Shown one piece after another: positions 1 to 8,510 of a DNA stretch of 64,000 nucleotides. Numbering within the stretch: position 1 is the first letter of the stretch; the number at the start of each line of letters is the position of its first letter. The stretch is from the NCBI RefSeq assembly GCF_035552695.1, contig NZ_DASZKT010000044.1, positions 1 to 64,000 on the forward strand, given 5' to 3'. The notes below the pieces were generated by a model. That model was not told the DNA's origin. It saw nothing but the letters and a program-made list of their open reading frames with translations, and ran no database searches. Position numbers and translations under genes: made by a program. This DNA is from Actinospica sp035552695 (GTDB lineage: Bacteria > Actinomycetota > Actinomycetes > Streptomycetales > Catenulisporaceae).

Positions 1-1
1 G

Positions 2-2575
2 GTCGACCGGTTCATCGCCGAGTTCGACCCCGACTCGCTGCGCGTGCCAGGCCTCGTATTCGGTGCCGTCGGCGCGGGTGCGGAGCGCGTGTCGTCGGTG
101 CTCGGCGAGGAGTTCCCCGACGTCGTCCTCTCGCACGACAATGCGCCGAATCAGTGCATTGTCTGCGGCCCGGAAGAGCAGATCGACCTGCTGATGAAGC
201 GGCTGCGCAAGCAGAACGTGCTGTGCCAGGCGCTGCCGTTCCGCTCGGGCTTCCACACGCCGATGCTCGAACCCTACCTCGGCCCGATCCTTGAGTGGGC
301 CGACCGCTTCGAGTTGCACGAGCCGAGCGTTCCGGTCTGGTCGGCAACGATTGCCGCGCCCTTCCCGGAGGACGCCGCGCAGGTCCGCGAGCTGTTCGTG
401 CGGCACCTCGTCGAGCCGGTGCGGTTCCGGCAGATGATCGAGGCCATGTACGAGGCCGGATATCGAGTCTTCCTGCAGACCGGCACCGGCGCGCTGGCAA
501 CGGTGATCAGCGACGTGCTCGCCGGCCGCGACCACCTGTCCATCCCGGCCAACGCCCCGCAGCGCAGCGGGCTTGAGCAGTTGCGCCGCGTGGCCGCCGC
601 GCTGTGGGTCGAGGGCATGGAGCCGGCCGAGCTCGGCGGAGCCGCGGCCGCAGCCGTCACCTCGCAGCCGCGGTCGAGCCGTCGTGTCCGCCGCACGCCG
701 AGGAAGCTCGCGCTCGGCAGCCCGCTCGTCTCGCTGGGTGACCGGGCTCCCCGGCTGTCCGCGGTGCCGCCGAGTGCGACCGGCGAGCTGGCCGCCCTCG
801 ACGCCTTCGCCCCAGCTCAGCCCGTGGCCGCCGAACTGGCCGCGCTGCTCCGCGAGACCGCCGAGTCCGCGACCGCCGTCCTCGCGGCCCGAGGCCGGCA
901 GCCTGTCGCGGCGCCCGCCGCGCCCGTCCGCGCCGGGGAGGAAACAGGCCACACCGCCGTCCGCGTCGACATAGACGAGATGCCCTACCTGATCGACCAC
1001 TGCTTCTTCGCCCAGCGCGCCGGCTGGCCGGACATCTCAGACCTCTTCCCGGTCGTCCCGGCGACGACCGTCGTCCAGCACATGATGGACGCCGCCGAGT
1101 CGCGCGGGTCCGGCCAGCGTGCCATCGCCGTGCACGGAGCGCGCTTCGACCGCTGGAGCGCCGTCCTCCCGGCCCACACCGTGGAGATCACCACCGCCGC
1201 CGAGCCCGGTGAGCCCGGACGGATCAAGGTCGCCTTCGGCTCCTACGCCCGCTCGACGATCGAACTGGCGCCCGCGTATCCGGCCCCGCCTGCTCCGTGG
1301 CCGGTGGATACGGCGTCCGAGCGCGCCGCGTCCATCACCGCCGAGGTCCTCTACGCGGACCGTTGGATGTTCCACGGCCCGGGCTTTCGGGGCATCACGG
1401 AACTGACGGCTCTCGGCGCGAAGCACGTGCGCGCCGTGATCACCGCGCCCGCGGCACCGGGAGCGCTGCTCGACAACGTCGGCCAGCTCCTCGGCTACTG
1501 GATCATGGCAAACCACGAATACCGGAACTGGATCTTCCCGGTGGGCGCGCAGCGGATCGCGTTCCACGGCGCGCCGCCGACCCCCGGAACCAAGCTCCAG
1601 TGCCATGTCAGGATCCAGATCATCGACGACGTGCAGCTCGTGGCCGACGCACAACTCGTCATCGGCGGCCGGGTGTGGGCAGAGTTCACCGGCTGGGCCA
1701 ACCGTCGCTTCGGCAGCCACCCCGACACCTGGGACTTCGAACGCACCCCCGGCGCCGCCGCGCTGTCGCACGCGCGGCCCGGCGGCTGGGTCGCAGTGTT
1801 CGATCGTTGGAGCGACCCGGCATCACGTGACCTGCGGATGCGCAGCTACCTGAGCGCGGCCGAGCGCGCGGAGTACGAATCACATCCTTTGCGGCAGCGC
1901 GCGCAGTGGCTGCTCGGCCGGATGGCGGCCAAGGACGCCGTGCGACGACAGCTCTGGGACAACGACCACAGTGTGACAGGACGCGTATTCACCGGGCAGA
2001 TCCGCGTGCGCAACGCGGAGAGCGGACGCCCCTACGTCGAGGGCCTGCACGGCACCGAACTCCCGCCGCACGACGTATCCCTGGCCCACTCAGGCGAAGT
2101 CGGCGTCGCGCTGGCCCGGCCCGCGGACGGCGCCGGCGTGGGCGCTGGCAGCGGGATTGGTCTCGGCATCGACGTCGAGCAGGTCATGCCACGCGACAAG
2201 GCCACCTACGACTTCGCATTCACCGACCCGGAGCAGGACCTGCTACGAAGGCTCGTCGCCGCCGATTCAACGCCGCGAGACGAGGCGGAGGCAGTGTGGT
2301 TCACCCGCTTCTGGGTCGCCAAAGAGTCCGCGGCCAAGGCCGAGGGCACCGGTTTCCGGGGCAACCCCAAGGCATTCGTCGTCATCGACGCAACCTCAGC
2401 CGCGTCGTCGGACACCGCGGAACTCACCGTCGAGTCCCGGCGCCTCTCGGACACACCGACCCGCCACCGCGTACGCACCGCAGCGCTCGCCAACCCGGAC
2501 GATCTGCCCGCGCGCCGGTACGAGGTCGGATGGACCGAAGGCGCGCACACCCGCACCCAGCACGAGGAGAACTGA
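2..2575 (+). CDS. Type I polyketide/secondary-lipid synthase, C-terminal part (AT-DH-PPTase), 5' truncated by window
   Basis: The frame is open from base 2, so the N-terminal region (expected ketosynthase and the AT nucleophile serine) lies outside the window; 857 residues are visible. Visible order: end of an acyltransferase domain (its catalytic-dyad histidine is probably in SGFHTPM, base 254), an Ala/Pro-rich linker, a hotdog dehydratase-like region (IDHCFF near base 1000, VPATTVVQHMMD), and a C-terminal 4'-phosphopantetheinyl transferase with GLGIDVE and WVAKESAAKAEGTG. No carrier domain is visible; a free ACP follows 3 nt downstream. A PPTase fused to the synthase could activate that ACP. 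Domain calls rest on motifs; the product is unknown. The architecture recalls PUFA/secondary-lipid synthases more than modular macrolide PKSs. Confidence 0.85.
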   Translation, partial: VDRFIAEFDPDSLRVPGLVFGAVGAGAERVSSVLGEEFPDVVLSHDNAPNQCIVCGPEEQIDLLMKRLRKQNVLCQALPFRSGFHTPMLEPYLGPILEWADRFELHEPSVPVWSATIAAPFPEDAAQVRELFVRHLVEPVRFRQMIEAMYEAGYRVFLQTGTGALATVISDVLAGRDHLSIPANAPQRSGLEQLRRVAAALWVEGMEPAELGGAAAAAVTSQPRSSRRVRRTPRKLALGSPLVSLGDRAPRLSAVPPSATGELAALDAFAPAQPVAAELAALLRETAESATAVLAARGRQPVAAPAAPVRAGEETGHTAVRVDIDEMPYLIDHCFFAQRAGWPDISDLFPVVPATTVVQHMMDAAESRGSGQRAIAVHGARFDRWSAVLPAHTVEITTAAEPGEPGRIKVAFGSYARSTIELAPAYPAPPAPWPVDTASERAASITAEVLYADRWMFHGPGFRGITELTALGAKHVRAVITAPAAPGALLDNVGQLLGYWIMANHEYRNWIFPVGAQRIAFHGAPPTPGTKLQCHVRIQIIDDVQLVADAQLVIGGRVWAEFTGWANRRFGSHPDTWDFERTPGAAALSHARPGGWVAVFDRWSDPASRDLRMRSYLSAAERAEYESHPLRQRAQWLLGRMAAKDAVRRQLWDNDHSVTGRVFTGQIRVRNAESGRPYVEGLHGTELPPHDVSLAHSGEVGVALARPADGAGVGAGSGIGLGIDVEQVMPRDKATYDFAFTDPEQDLLRRLVAADSTPRDEAEAVWFTRFWVAKESAAKAEGTGFRGNPKAFVVIDATSAASSDTAELTVESRRLSDTPTRHRVRTAALANPDDLPARRYEVGWTEGAHTRTQHEEN

Positions 2576-2578
2576 CCT

Positions 2579-2893
2579 ATGACCGAGACCACCACGGACG
2601 CCACACTCGCCGAGACCGTTCTCCGCGAGATCGACACGATGCTGCGGTCCATCCTCGATCAATACGGGCTCGATGACGCCGAGATCACCCTGGACACGAC
2701 GTTCCACGACGACCTCGAACTCGAGTCCATCGACCTCGTCACCCTCGGCGGAAAACTCGAGGCGCGCTACGGCAGCAAGGTGAACTTCGCCGAGTTCATC
2801 GCGGAGCTCGAGCTCGACGAAATCATCGCCCTGACCGTCGGCAAGCTGGTCGAGTACGTGGTCGCCGCCCTGAACAGCGAGCAGGAGGACTGA
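2579..2893 (+). CDS. Stand-alone acyl carrier protein
   Basis: This 104-residue acidic protein carries the phosphopantetheine attachment motif as DLELESIDLV, with Ser50 the predicted attachment site (ESID replaces the more common DSLD). The length is typical for a free ACP with short tails. It begins 3 nt after the stop of the PKS gene behind GAGGAG, so the two are surely co-transcribed. The PKS C-terminus carries its own PPTase domain, which is the obvious activating enzyme. By context it carries the growing chain of the PKS; a broader role is not excluded. Confidence 0.9.
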   Translation: MTETTTDATLAETVLREIDTMLRSILDQYGLDDAEITLDTTFHDDLELESIDLVTLGGKLEARYGSKVNFAEFIAELELDEIIALTVGKLVEYVVAALNSEQED

Positions 2894-2898
2894 TCCGG

Positions 2899-3702
2899 AT
2901 GCCTTCCGTCATCGCCAACGGCTTAGAGCAGCACTACGAGCTCGCCCCGCCGACCAACGGCGACCCGAACGCCCCGACCATCGTGTGCGTGCACGGCATG
3001 CTGGTCGACAGCCTCGCCAGCTACTACTTCACGATGGCGAAGCCGCTGCGCGACGCCGGGTACCGGGTCCTGATGTACGACCTGCGCGGACACGGCCACA
3101 GCGACCGGCCGACGAGCGGATACACCGTGGACGCCTTCGTCGACGACCTCGCCGCGCTGCTCGACGCCCTCGATATCGCAGAACCCGTATACCTGATCGG
3201 CAATTCCTTCGGCGGCACGATCGTCTACGGCTTCGCCGAGCGCCACCCCGACCGCGTCGCCGGATTCTCCACGATCGAATCCGAGCCGGCCACCGCCGAG
3301 TGGTCGGAGAAGATGGTCGGGAACCTGCACCGCGCGGTCACCGGACTCGGCCGCGTGGACGCGACCGCCTGGATCATCGCGCGCTACGGCACCAACCTGG
3401 CGCGGCGGGCCAGACGGGCGAAGAAGATGCTCGACGCGACCACCTTCCAGCGCGACATCCCGGCGAGCCGCGTGCTGGAGACCGAGCAGCTCTCTGAGAT
3501 CACCTGCCCGGTGCTGGCGATATACGGCGCCGAGTGCGACCTGGCCGTGCAGGCGCCGACGCTGGAGAAGCACATGCCGCGCTACAGCAGCGTCGTGCTC
3601 CCGGGCCTCGACCACTCCGTGCTGGTCGACGCGCCGAGCACGGTGCTCGACCTGCTGATCGGCTGGCTCGCCGAGCACCGCCTCGGCGGGGTGGCAGCGT
3701 GA
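2899..3702 (+). CDS. Alpha/beta-fold hydrolase (thioesterase-like) of the PKS cluster
   Basis: A 267-residue alpha/beta hydrolase. It shows the oxyanion segment CVHGM (res ~30-34), DLRGHGHSDRP (res ~61-71), the nucleophile elbow GNSFGG with Ser103, an acid in GAECDLAV and the C-terminal histidine in GLDHSVLVD. No signal peptide is seen. It starts 5 nt after the ACP gene, placing it in the same operon. Release of the chain from the ACP (thioesterase/cyclase) or hydrolysis of a pathway ester are reasonable guesses from position; the sequence alone does not settle the substrate. Confidence 0.88.
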   Translation: MPSVIANGLEQHYELAPPTNGDPNAPTIVCVHGMLVDSLASYYFTMAKPLRDAGYRVLMYDLRGHGHSDRPTSGYTVDAFVDDLAALLDALDIAEPVYLIGNSFGGTIVYGFAERHPDRVAGFSTIESEPATAEWSEKMVGNLHRAVTGLGRVDATAWIIARYGTNLARRARRAKKMLDATTFQRDIPASRVLETEQLSEITCPVLAIYGAECDLAVQAPTLEKHMPRYSSVVLPGLDHSVLVDAPSTVLDLLIGWLAEHRLGGVAA

Positions 3703-3748
3703 GCGAGGCGGCGGCGCGAGGGGCAGCGGAATGAGCGAGGTGGCGGCG
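3699..3748 (+). repeat. Duplicated 18-nt start-region repeat between hydrolase and glycosyltransferase genes
   Basis: Two near-identical 18-mers (GTGAGCGAGGCGGCGGCG at 3699-3716 and ATGAGCGAGGTGGCGGCG at 3731-3748) lie in the 45-nt gap. The first overlaps the hydrolase stop; the second ends on the G of the glycosyltransferase GTG. Each carries a GAGCGAGG purine stretch usable as a ribosome binding site. Confidence 0.7.
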
Positions 3749-4950
3749 TGAGCAGATTCCTGTTCGTCGTCCCACCCCTGATCGGCCACGTCAATCCGAC
3801 CGTCGGCCTCGGCGCCCGCCTCGCCGAGCAGGGGCACGAGGTCGCCTGGGCCGGACACGCCGAGTTGATCGAGCGCCTCGCCGGACCACGGGCCACGGTG
3901 TTCGCGTGCGCGGTGCCCGGAACCGGCGACGGCGCCGTGGCAGGCCGAGCCGCCGAACTGCGAGGCCCGGCGGCGCTGAAGTTCCTCTGGGAGTCCTTCC
4001 TCATCCCGCTCGCCGAGGCGATGATTCCCGGCGTGGACGCGGCCGTGCACGAGTTCCAGCCGGACGCGCTCGTCGTCGACCAGCAAACCGTCGCGGGCTC
4101 GGTCGTGGCCGAACGCCTCGGCATCCCGTGGGCGACGTCCGCGACCGCCGCCGCCGAACTCGCCGACCCGCTCGGCGGCATGCCGAAGGTCGCGGCCTGG
4201 CTGCGCGAAATGCTACTCGGCCTCGAGATAAAGTACGGCGACCCGAACGCGGCGGAGTCGGGCCGGTATCAGCGCACGTACGGTGATCTGCGCTTCTCAC
4301 CGCACCTGGTCATCGCCTACAGCACCGAGGAACTGTCCGGCCGCCACCCCGAGCTCGCGGACACTCTGCGCTACGTCGGACCGTCCATCGCCGAGCGTCC
4401 GGCAGACCCCGAATTCCCCTGGCACGCGCTGCCGGAGCGCGGCGAGAAGCCGATCGTGCTGATCTCCGTCGGCACGGCCAACGTCGACGCCGGCGGCGAC
4501 TTCCTGCGCAGCTGCGCCGAGGCCGTCGCCGCGCGCCCTGACATCTTCGCCGTCATCGCCGACCCGTCCGGGGCCGTCGCCGAACCCTCCGCCAACGTGC
4601 TCACCTCGGTACACGTTCCCCAGCTCGAACTACTGCCACGAGTCAGTGCTGTGGTCTGCCACTCTGGCCAGAACACCGTGTGCGAAGCGCTGTACCACGG
4701 CATCCCGCTCGTGCTCGCGCCGATCCGCGACGACCAGCCGATCGTCGCCCAGCAAGCCGTCGACGCGGGCGTGGCCGAACGCATCCGTTTCGGCCGCGCC
4801 CGCGCCGAGCAGATCGGCACCGCGCTCGACAGGATCCTGACACAACCCGGCTACCGCGCCGCCGCCGAACGCGTCGCCGCCTCGTTCAAGGCCGCCGGGG
4901 GAGCGGACGCCGCGGCCCGCCATCTCGTCGAGCTCAGTACGTCTCGATGA
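3748..4950 (+). CDS. MGT-family (UGT/GT1) glycosyltransferase
   Basis: A 400-residue GT-B glycosyltransferase of the macrolide-glycosyltransferase type. The N-terminus has the acceptor-side motif PPLIGHVNPTVGLGARLAEQGHEV. The C-terminal donor-binding region shows VSVVCHSGQNTV-like residues (VVCHSGQNTVCEALYHG) and PLVLAPIRDDQPIVAQQ, the sugar-nucleotide binding signature of this family. The GTG start at 3748 is preceded by GAGCGAGG. As last gene of the PKS-ACP-hydrolase operon it probably glycosylates the polyketide or lipid product. A hairpin at 5071-5112 follows. Confidence 0.9.
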   Translation: MSRFLFVVPPLIGHVNPTVGLGARLAEQGHEVAWAGHAELIERLAGPRATVFACAVPGTGDGAVAGRAAELRGPAALKFLWESFLIPLAEAMIPGVDAAVHEFQPDALVVDQQTVAGSVVAERLGIPWATSATAAAELADPLGGMPKVAAWLREMLLGLEIKYGDPNAAESGRYQRTYGDLRFSPHLVIAYSTEELSGRHPELADTLRYVGPSIAERPADPEFPWHALPERGEKPIVLISVGTANVDAGGDFLRSCAEAVAARPDIFAVIADPSGAVAEPSANVLTSVHVPQLELLPRVSAVVCHSGQNTVCEALYHGIPLVLAPIRDDQPIVAQQAVDAGVAERIRFGRARAEQIGTALDRILTQPGYRAAAERVAASFKAAGGADAAARHLVELSTSR

Positions 4951-5065
4951 CCTCCACCTGACTCTCGATCTGACAGCTCGCCGGCAGCGACGGCGGCTGG
5001 TTGTTCTCCGAGTCCATGCTGCCGAGCGCGGCGTTGCATGCGCTGTTGGCATATGCGCGGTTCAC
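4934..5065 (-). CDS. Possible 43-aa remnant, antisense to the 3' end of the glycosyltransferase gene
   Basis: From a GTG at 5065 a 43-residue frame reads on the minus strand, ending in SCQIESQVEVIETY, with two Cys and residues such as SMDSENNQPPSLPAS that are not the usual Arg/Ala-rich shadow of GC-rich DNA. There is no ribosome binding site and the hairpin 5071-5112 sits just upstream, so an independent gene is doubtful; it may be the tail of a lost secreted protein. Confidence 0.2.
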   Translation of the reverse strand: MNRAYANSACNAALGSMDSENNQPPSLPASCQIESQVEVIETY

Positions 5066-5070
5066 GCAAA

Positions 5071-5112
5071 GGCCGGCCCGCAGAGGTGACGTACCACCTC
5101 GACGGGCCGGCC
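5071..5112 (-). terminator. Strong hairpin terminator between convergent glycosyltransferase and glpD
   Basis: Perfect 10-bp arms GGCCGGCCCG (5071-5080) and CGGGCCGGCC (5103-5112) enclose a second stem GAGGTG/CACCTC (5083-5088/5095-5100). On the minus strand the stem is followed by TTTGCG, so it most likely ends glpD transcription, possibly in both directions. Confidence 0.8.
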
Positions 5113-5124
5113 GACTCTCCGGCG

Positions 5125-6837
5125 CTACGCCAGCGGAGCGATCGCGTCGGAAAGGTCTTCGGCGGCGAGGCGGGCCTCGTCCGCGGTGAGGTCGTCGGGC
5201 TGCGAGTTGGCGTCGAGTTCGGCCTTCACACGCTCGAGGTACCGGTCGAGCTCGGACTCCGTGGTCGCGGCGTCCCAGCCGAGGACGGGCGCGACCAGGG
5301 TCGCGGCGTCGCGAGCCGCGGCGACGCCGCGGTCCCGCTGCTCGATGGAGGCGCGGGTGCGGCGGGTGAGGATGTCGTCGAGGTGCAGCGCGCCCTCGTG
5401 CGACGCGGCGTAGACCGCCTCGACTCTCAGGTAGTCGCCCGCGCCGCCGAGCGGCTTCGCCAGGTCCGGGTCGGCGTCGATGAGCTCGAACAGCTCGTCG
5501 ATGCACGAACCGTACCTACGCAGCAGGTGCTCGATGCGGTGCTGGCCCAGACCGTACTTCTTCGCGAGCCGCGCACGCTCGTTCCACAGCGCCGCGTAGC
5601 CGTCCGCGCCGAGCAGGCCGACGTTCTCGGTGACCGACTCGGGCACGTGGGTGCCGAGGTTCTTGGCCGCCGAGTCGATGACGTCCTTCGCCATCACGCG
5701 GTACGTCGTGTACTTGCCGCCGGCGATCACGAACAGGCCGGGGGCGGGCTCGGTCACCACGTGCTCGCGGGACAGCTTCGTCGTCTGCACGTTCTCGCCC
5801 GCGGACACCAGCGGCCTGAGGCCCGCGTATACGCCCTCGATGTCGTCGTGCGTGAGCGGGTTGGCCAGCAGCGCGTTCGCGTGCTTGAGCAGATATTCGA
5901 TGTCTGCCGCACTCGCCGCCGGGTGCCTGCGGTCCAGGCTCCAGTCGGTGTCCGTGGTGCCGACGATCCAGTGGTTGCCCCACGGGATGATGAACAGCAC
6001 GCTCTTCTCAGTACGCGAAATCAGGCCCGTGTCCAGGTCGATCCGGTTGCGCGGAACGACGATGTGCACGCCCTTCGAGGCACGCACCTTCACGCCGCCG
6101 TGCGCGTTCGCCAGCTCGTGCAGGTCGTCGGTCCACACGCCGGTGGCGGCGATCACGCGCTTCGCCCGGACCCTGATCTCGCGGTCGTTCTCCAGGTCGC
6201 GAACCACCGCGCCGGTCACCCGCTCGCCCTCGCGCAGGAAGCCGGTCACCCGGCTACGCGTCGCCACGGCCGCGCCGTACTGAGCAGCGGTGCGCGCGAG
6301 CGTCATCACGTAGCGCGCGTCGTCGACCTGGGCGTCGTAGTACTGGATCGCGCCGATCAGCGCGTCCTGCTTGAGGCCGGGCGCCTTGCGCAGCGCAGCC
6401 TTCTTCGACAGGTGCTTGTGCATCGGCAGCGCCCGGGCGCCGCCCATCGTGTCGTACAGCAGCACGCCGGCGCCGATGTACGCGCGTTCCCACACGCGGT
6501 GCTGCAACGGCAGCAGGAACGGCACCGGATTCACCAGATGCGGCGCGATTTGTCGCAGCAGCACGCCGCGCTCCTTGAGCGCCTCGCGGACCAATCCGAA
6601 GTCCAGCTGCTCCAGGTAGCGCAGCCCTCCGTGGATCAGCTTGCTGGAACGGCTGGACGTGCCGGCCGCCCAGTCGCGCGCCTCGACCACGGCGACCGAA
6701 AGGCCGCGGGTGACCGCGTCCAGCGCTGCGCCGGCGCCGGTCACGCCGCCGCCCACGATCAGGACGTCGAACTCTTCCTCGGCCATCCTGCCGAGCGCGG
6801 CGAGCCGGTACTGCGCGCCGAGGGGGACGGATTTCAC
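5125..6837 (-). CDS. glpD: FAD-dependent glycerol-3-phosphate dehydrogenase
   Basis: A 570-residue flavoprotein oxidising sn-glycerol-3-phosphate to dihydroxyacetone phosphate at the membrane, passing electrons to quinone. The N-terminal FAD-binding motif is DVLIVGGGVTGAGAALDA (res ~23-40), followed by the family signature GTSSRSSKLIHGGLRYLE. Length matches GlpD. The GTG start at 6837 has GGAGG 5 nt upstream; an in-frame ATG 17 codons later (MAEEEF) is a weaker choice. It is the third gene of glpF-glpK-glpD, 94 nt after glpK with a hairpin (6890-6921) in the gap. Confidence 0.95.
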   Translation of the reverse strand: MKSVPLGAQYRLAALGRMAEEEFDVLIVGGGVTGAGAALDAVTRGLSVAVVEARDWAAGTSSRSSKLIHGGLRYLEQLDFGLVREALKERGVLLRQIAPHLVNPVPFLLPLQHRVWERAYIGAGVLLYDTMGGARALPMHKHLSKKAALRKAPGLKQDALIGAIQYYDAQVDDARYVMTLARTAAQYGAAVATRSRVTGFLREGERVTGAVVRDLENDREIRVRAKRVIAATGVWTDDLHELANAHGGVKVRASKGVHIVVPRNRIDLDTGLISRTEKSVLFIIPWGNHWIVGTTDTDWSLDRRHPAASAADIEYLLKHANALLANPLTHDDIEGVYAGLRPLVSAGENVQTTKLSREHVVTEPAPGLFVIAGGKYTTYRVMAKDVIDSAAKNLGTHVPESVTENVGLLGADGYAALWNERARLAKKYGLGQHRIEHLLRRYGSCIDELFELIDADPDLAKPLGGAGDYLRVEAVYAASHEGALHLDDILTRRTRASIEQRDRGVAAARDAATLVAPVLGWDAATTESELDRYLERVKAELDANSQPDDLTADEARLAAEDLSDAIAPLA

Positions 6838-6889
6838 GATGCCCTCCAGCCTCTTCCTTCTTCGCGAACATCCACGGGTGAGCAGCTCC

Positions 6890-6921
6890 GGCCGGGCCCC
6901 GCGGGGTGCGGGAGCCCGGCC
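6890..6921 (-). terminator. Intercistronic hairpin between glpK and glpD
   Basis: 8-bp inverted repeat GGCCGGGC (6890-6897) / GCCCGGCC (6914-6921) immediately downstream of the glpK stop. No T-run follows, so it may act as partial terminator, mRNA stabiliser or processing site rather than a full stop. Confidence 0.5.
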
Positions 6922-6931
6922 CGAGCGGTTA

Positions 6932-8452
6932 TCAGTCCTCGAACTCGACCCAGTTCAGGGTGCGGTCCACGGCCTTCTTCCAGTTGCGGTAGCCCTTGGC
7001 CCGGGAGGCCTCGTCCTGCTCGGGCTGCCAGCGCTTGTCCTCGTTCCAGTTGCTGACCAGTTCGTCGGTGGACTTCCAGAAGCCCACCGCCAGGCCCGCG
7101 GCGTACGCGGCACCGAGCGCGGTGGTCTCGGCGACGACCGGCTTGGAGACCGGCACGCCGAGCACGTCCGCCTGGATCTGCATGGCCAGGTTGTTCGCCG
7201 TGATGCCGCCGTCCACCCGCAGCACGTCCAGGTGCACGCCCGAGTCCTGCTCCATCGCCTCGACCACGTCGCGGGTCTGGTAGCTGATCGACTCGAGGGT
7301 CGCCCTGGCCAGGTGCGCGTTGGTGTTGTAGCGGGACAGGCCGACGATCGCGCCGCGCGCGTCCGAGCGCCAGTACGGGGCGAACAGGCCGGAGAACGCC
7401 GGGACGAAGTAGACCCCGCCGTTGTCCTCGACCTGCCGCGCCAGCGACTCGCTCTCCGCCGCGCCCGAGATGATGCCGAGCTGGTCGCGCAGCCACTGCA
7501 CCGCCGAGCCGGTCACCGCGATCGAGCCCTCCAGCGCGTAGACCGGGGCGTCGTCGCCGAACTTGTAGCAGACCGTGGTCAGCAGGCCGTTCTCCGAGTG
7601 CACGATCTCGGTGCCGGTGTTCAGCAGCAGGAAGTTGCCGGTGCCGTAGGTGTTCTTGGCCGTGCCGGGGGTGAAGCAGACCTGGCCGACGGTCGCCGCC
7701 TGCTGGTCGCCGAGGTCGCCGGTGAGCGGGATCTCGCCGTGGAACGGGCCGTCGGCGCGGGTCTTGCCGTAGCCCGCCGGGTCCGAGGAGGGCTTGATCG
7801 TCGGGAGCATCGCCCGCGGCACGCCGAAGAAGCCGAGCAGCTCGTCGTCCCAGTCGAGGGTCTCGAGGTTCATCAGCATGGTGCGGCTGGCGTTCGTCGG
7901 GTCGGTGACGTGCACGCCGCCGTCCACCCCGCCGGTGAGGTTCCACAGCAGCCAGGAGTCGGTGTTGCCGAAGACGGCGTGCCCGGCCTCGGCGTCCGCG
8001 CGCAGGCCCTCGACGTTCTCCAGCAGCCACTGGATCTTGCCGCCGGAGAAGTACGTCGCCGGGGGCAGGCCCGCCTTGCGCCGGATCACCTGGCCGCGCT
8101 CGTCCTTGTCCAGGGCGGCGGCGATCCGGTCGGTGCGGGTGTCCTGCCAGACGATCGCGTTGTAGTACGGGCGGCCGGTGCGCTTGTCCCACACCACGGC
8201 GGTCTCACGCTGGTTGGTGATGCCCACCGCGGCCAGATCGGCCGCCGTGATGCCGGCGGTGCGCATCGCGGTCTCGATGACCGAGCGGGTGCGCTCCCAG
8301 ATCTCGGTGGGGTCGTGCTCGACCCAGCCGGCCTGGGGCAGGATCTGGGTGTGCTCCAGCTGGTGCCGGGCCACCTCGTTGCCGCCGTGGTCGAAGATCA
8401 TGAAGCGGGTGCTGGTCGTGCCCTGGTCGACTGCGCCTACGAAGTCTGCCAT
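6932..8452 (-). CDS. glpK: Glycerol kinase, gyl operon copy
   Basis: A 506-residue FGGY-family kinase making sn-glycerol-3-phosphate from glycerol and ATP. Diagnostic segments are the N-terminal phosphate-binding DQGTTSTRFMIFD, GITNQRETAVVWDKRTG, WQDTRTD, YGTGNFLLLNTG and, near the C-terminus, RVDGGITANNLAMQIQADVLGVPV with ETTALGAAYAAG. Length is typical. It lies 58 nt downstream of glpF, in the classic uptake-phosphorylation-oxidation order. A closely similar paralogue lies at 10477 on the other side of the regulator. Confidence 0.97.
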   Translation of the reverse strand: MADFVGAVDQGTTSTRFMIFDHGGNEVARHQLEHTQILPQAGWVEHDPTEIWERTRSVIETAMRTAGITAADLAAVGITNQRETAVVWDKRTGRPYYNAIVWQDTRTDRIAAALDKDERGQVIRRKAGLPPATYFSGGKIQWLLENVEGLRADAEAGHAVFGNTDSWLLWNLTGGVDGGVHVTDPTNASRTMLMNLETLDWDDELLGFFGVPRAMLPTIKPSSDPAGYGKTRADGPFHGEIPLTGDLGDQQAATVGQVCFTPGTAKNTYGTGNFLLLNTGTEIVHSENGLLTTVCYKFGDDAPVYALEGSIAVTGSAVQWLRDQLGIISGAAESESLARQVEDNGGVYFVPAFSGLFAPYWRSDARGAIVGLSRYNTNAHLARATLESISYQTRDVVEAMEQDSGVHLDVLRVDGGITANNLAMQIQADVLGVPVSKPVVAETTALGAAYAAGLAVGFWKSTDELVSNWNEDKRWQPEQDEASRAKGYRNWKKAVDRTLNWVEFED

Positions 8453-8510
8453 CGCGCGTGCCTCTCAACTCTCGCAATGCTCTGGTGAAGACGGGGGAAG
8501 GATGCCGCAC

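Noticed and set aside
2..2575. Enediyne PKS
   Set aside because: Enediyne synthases also end in DH-PPTase but carry an internal ACP and KR; none is visible in the available part and a separate ACP follows.
5038..7056. Long plus-strand frames over glpD and glpK
   Set aside because: They are GC-driven shadows opposite well-recognised genes, with valine/arginine-rich composition and no motifs.
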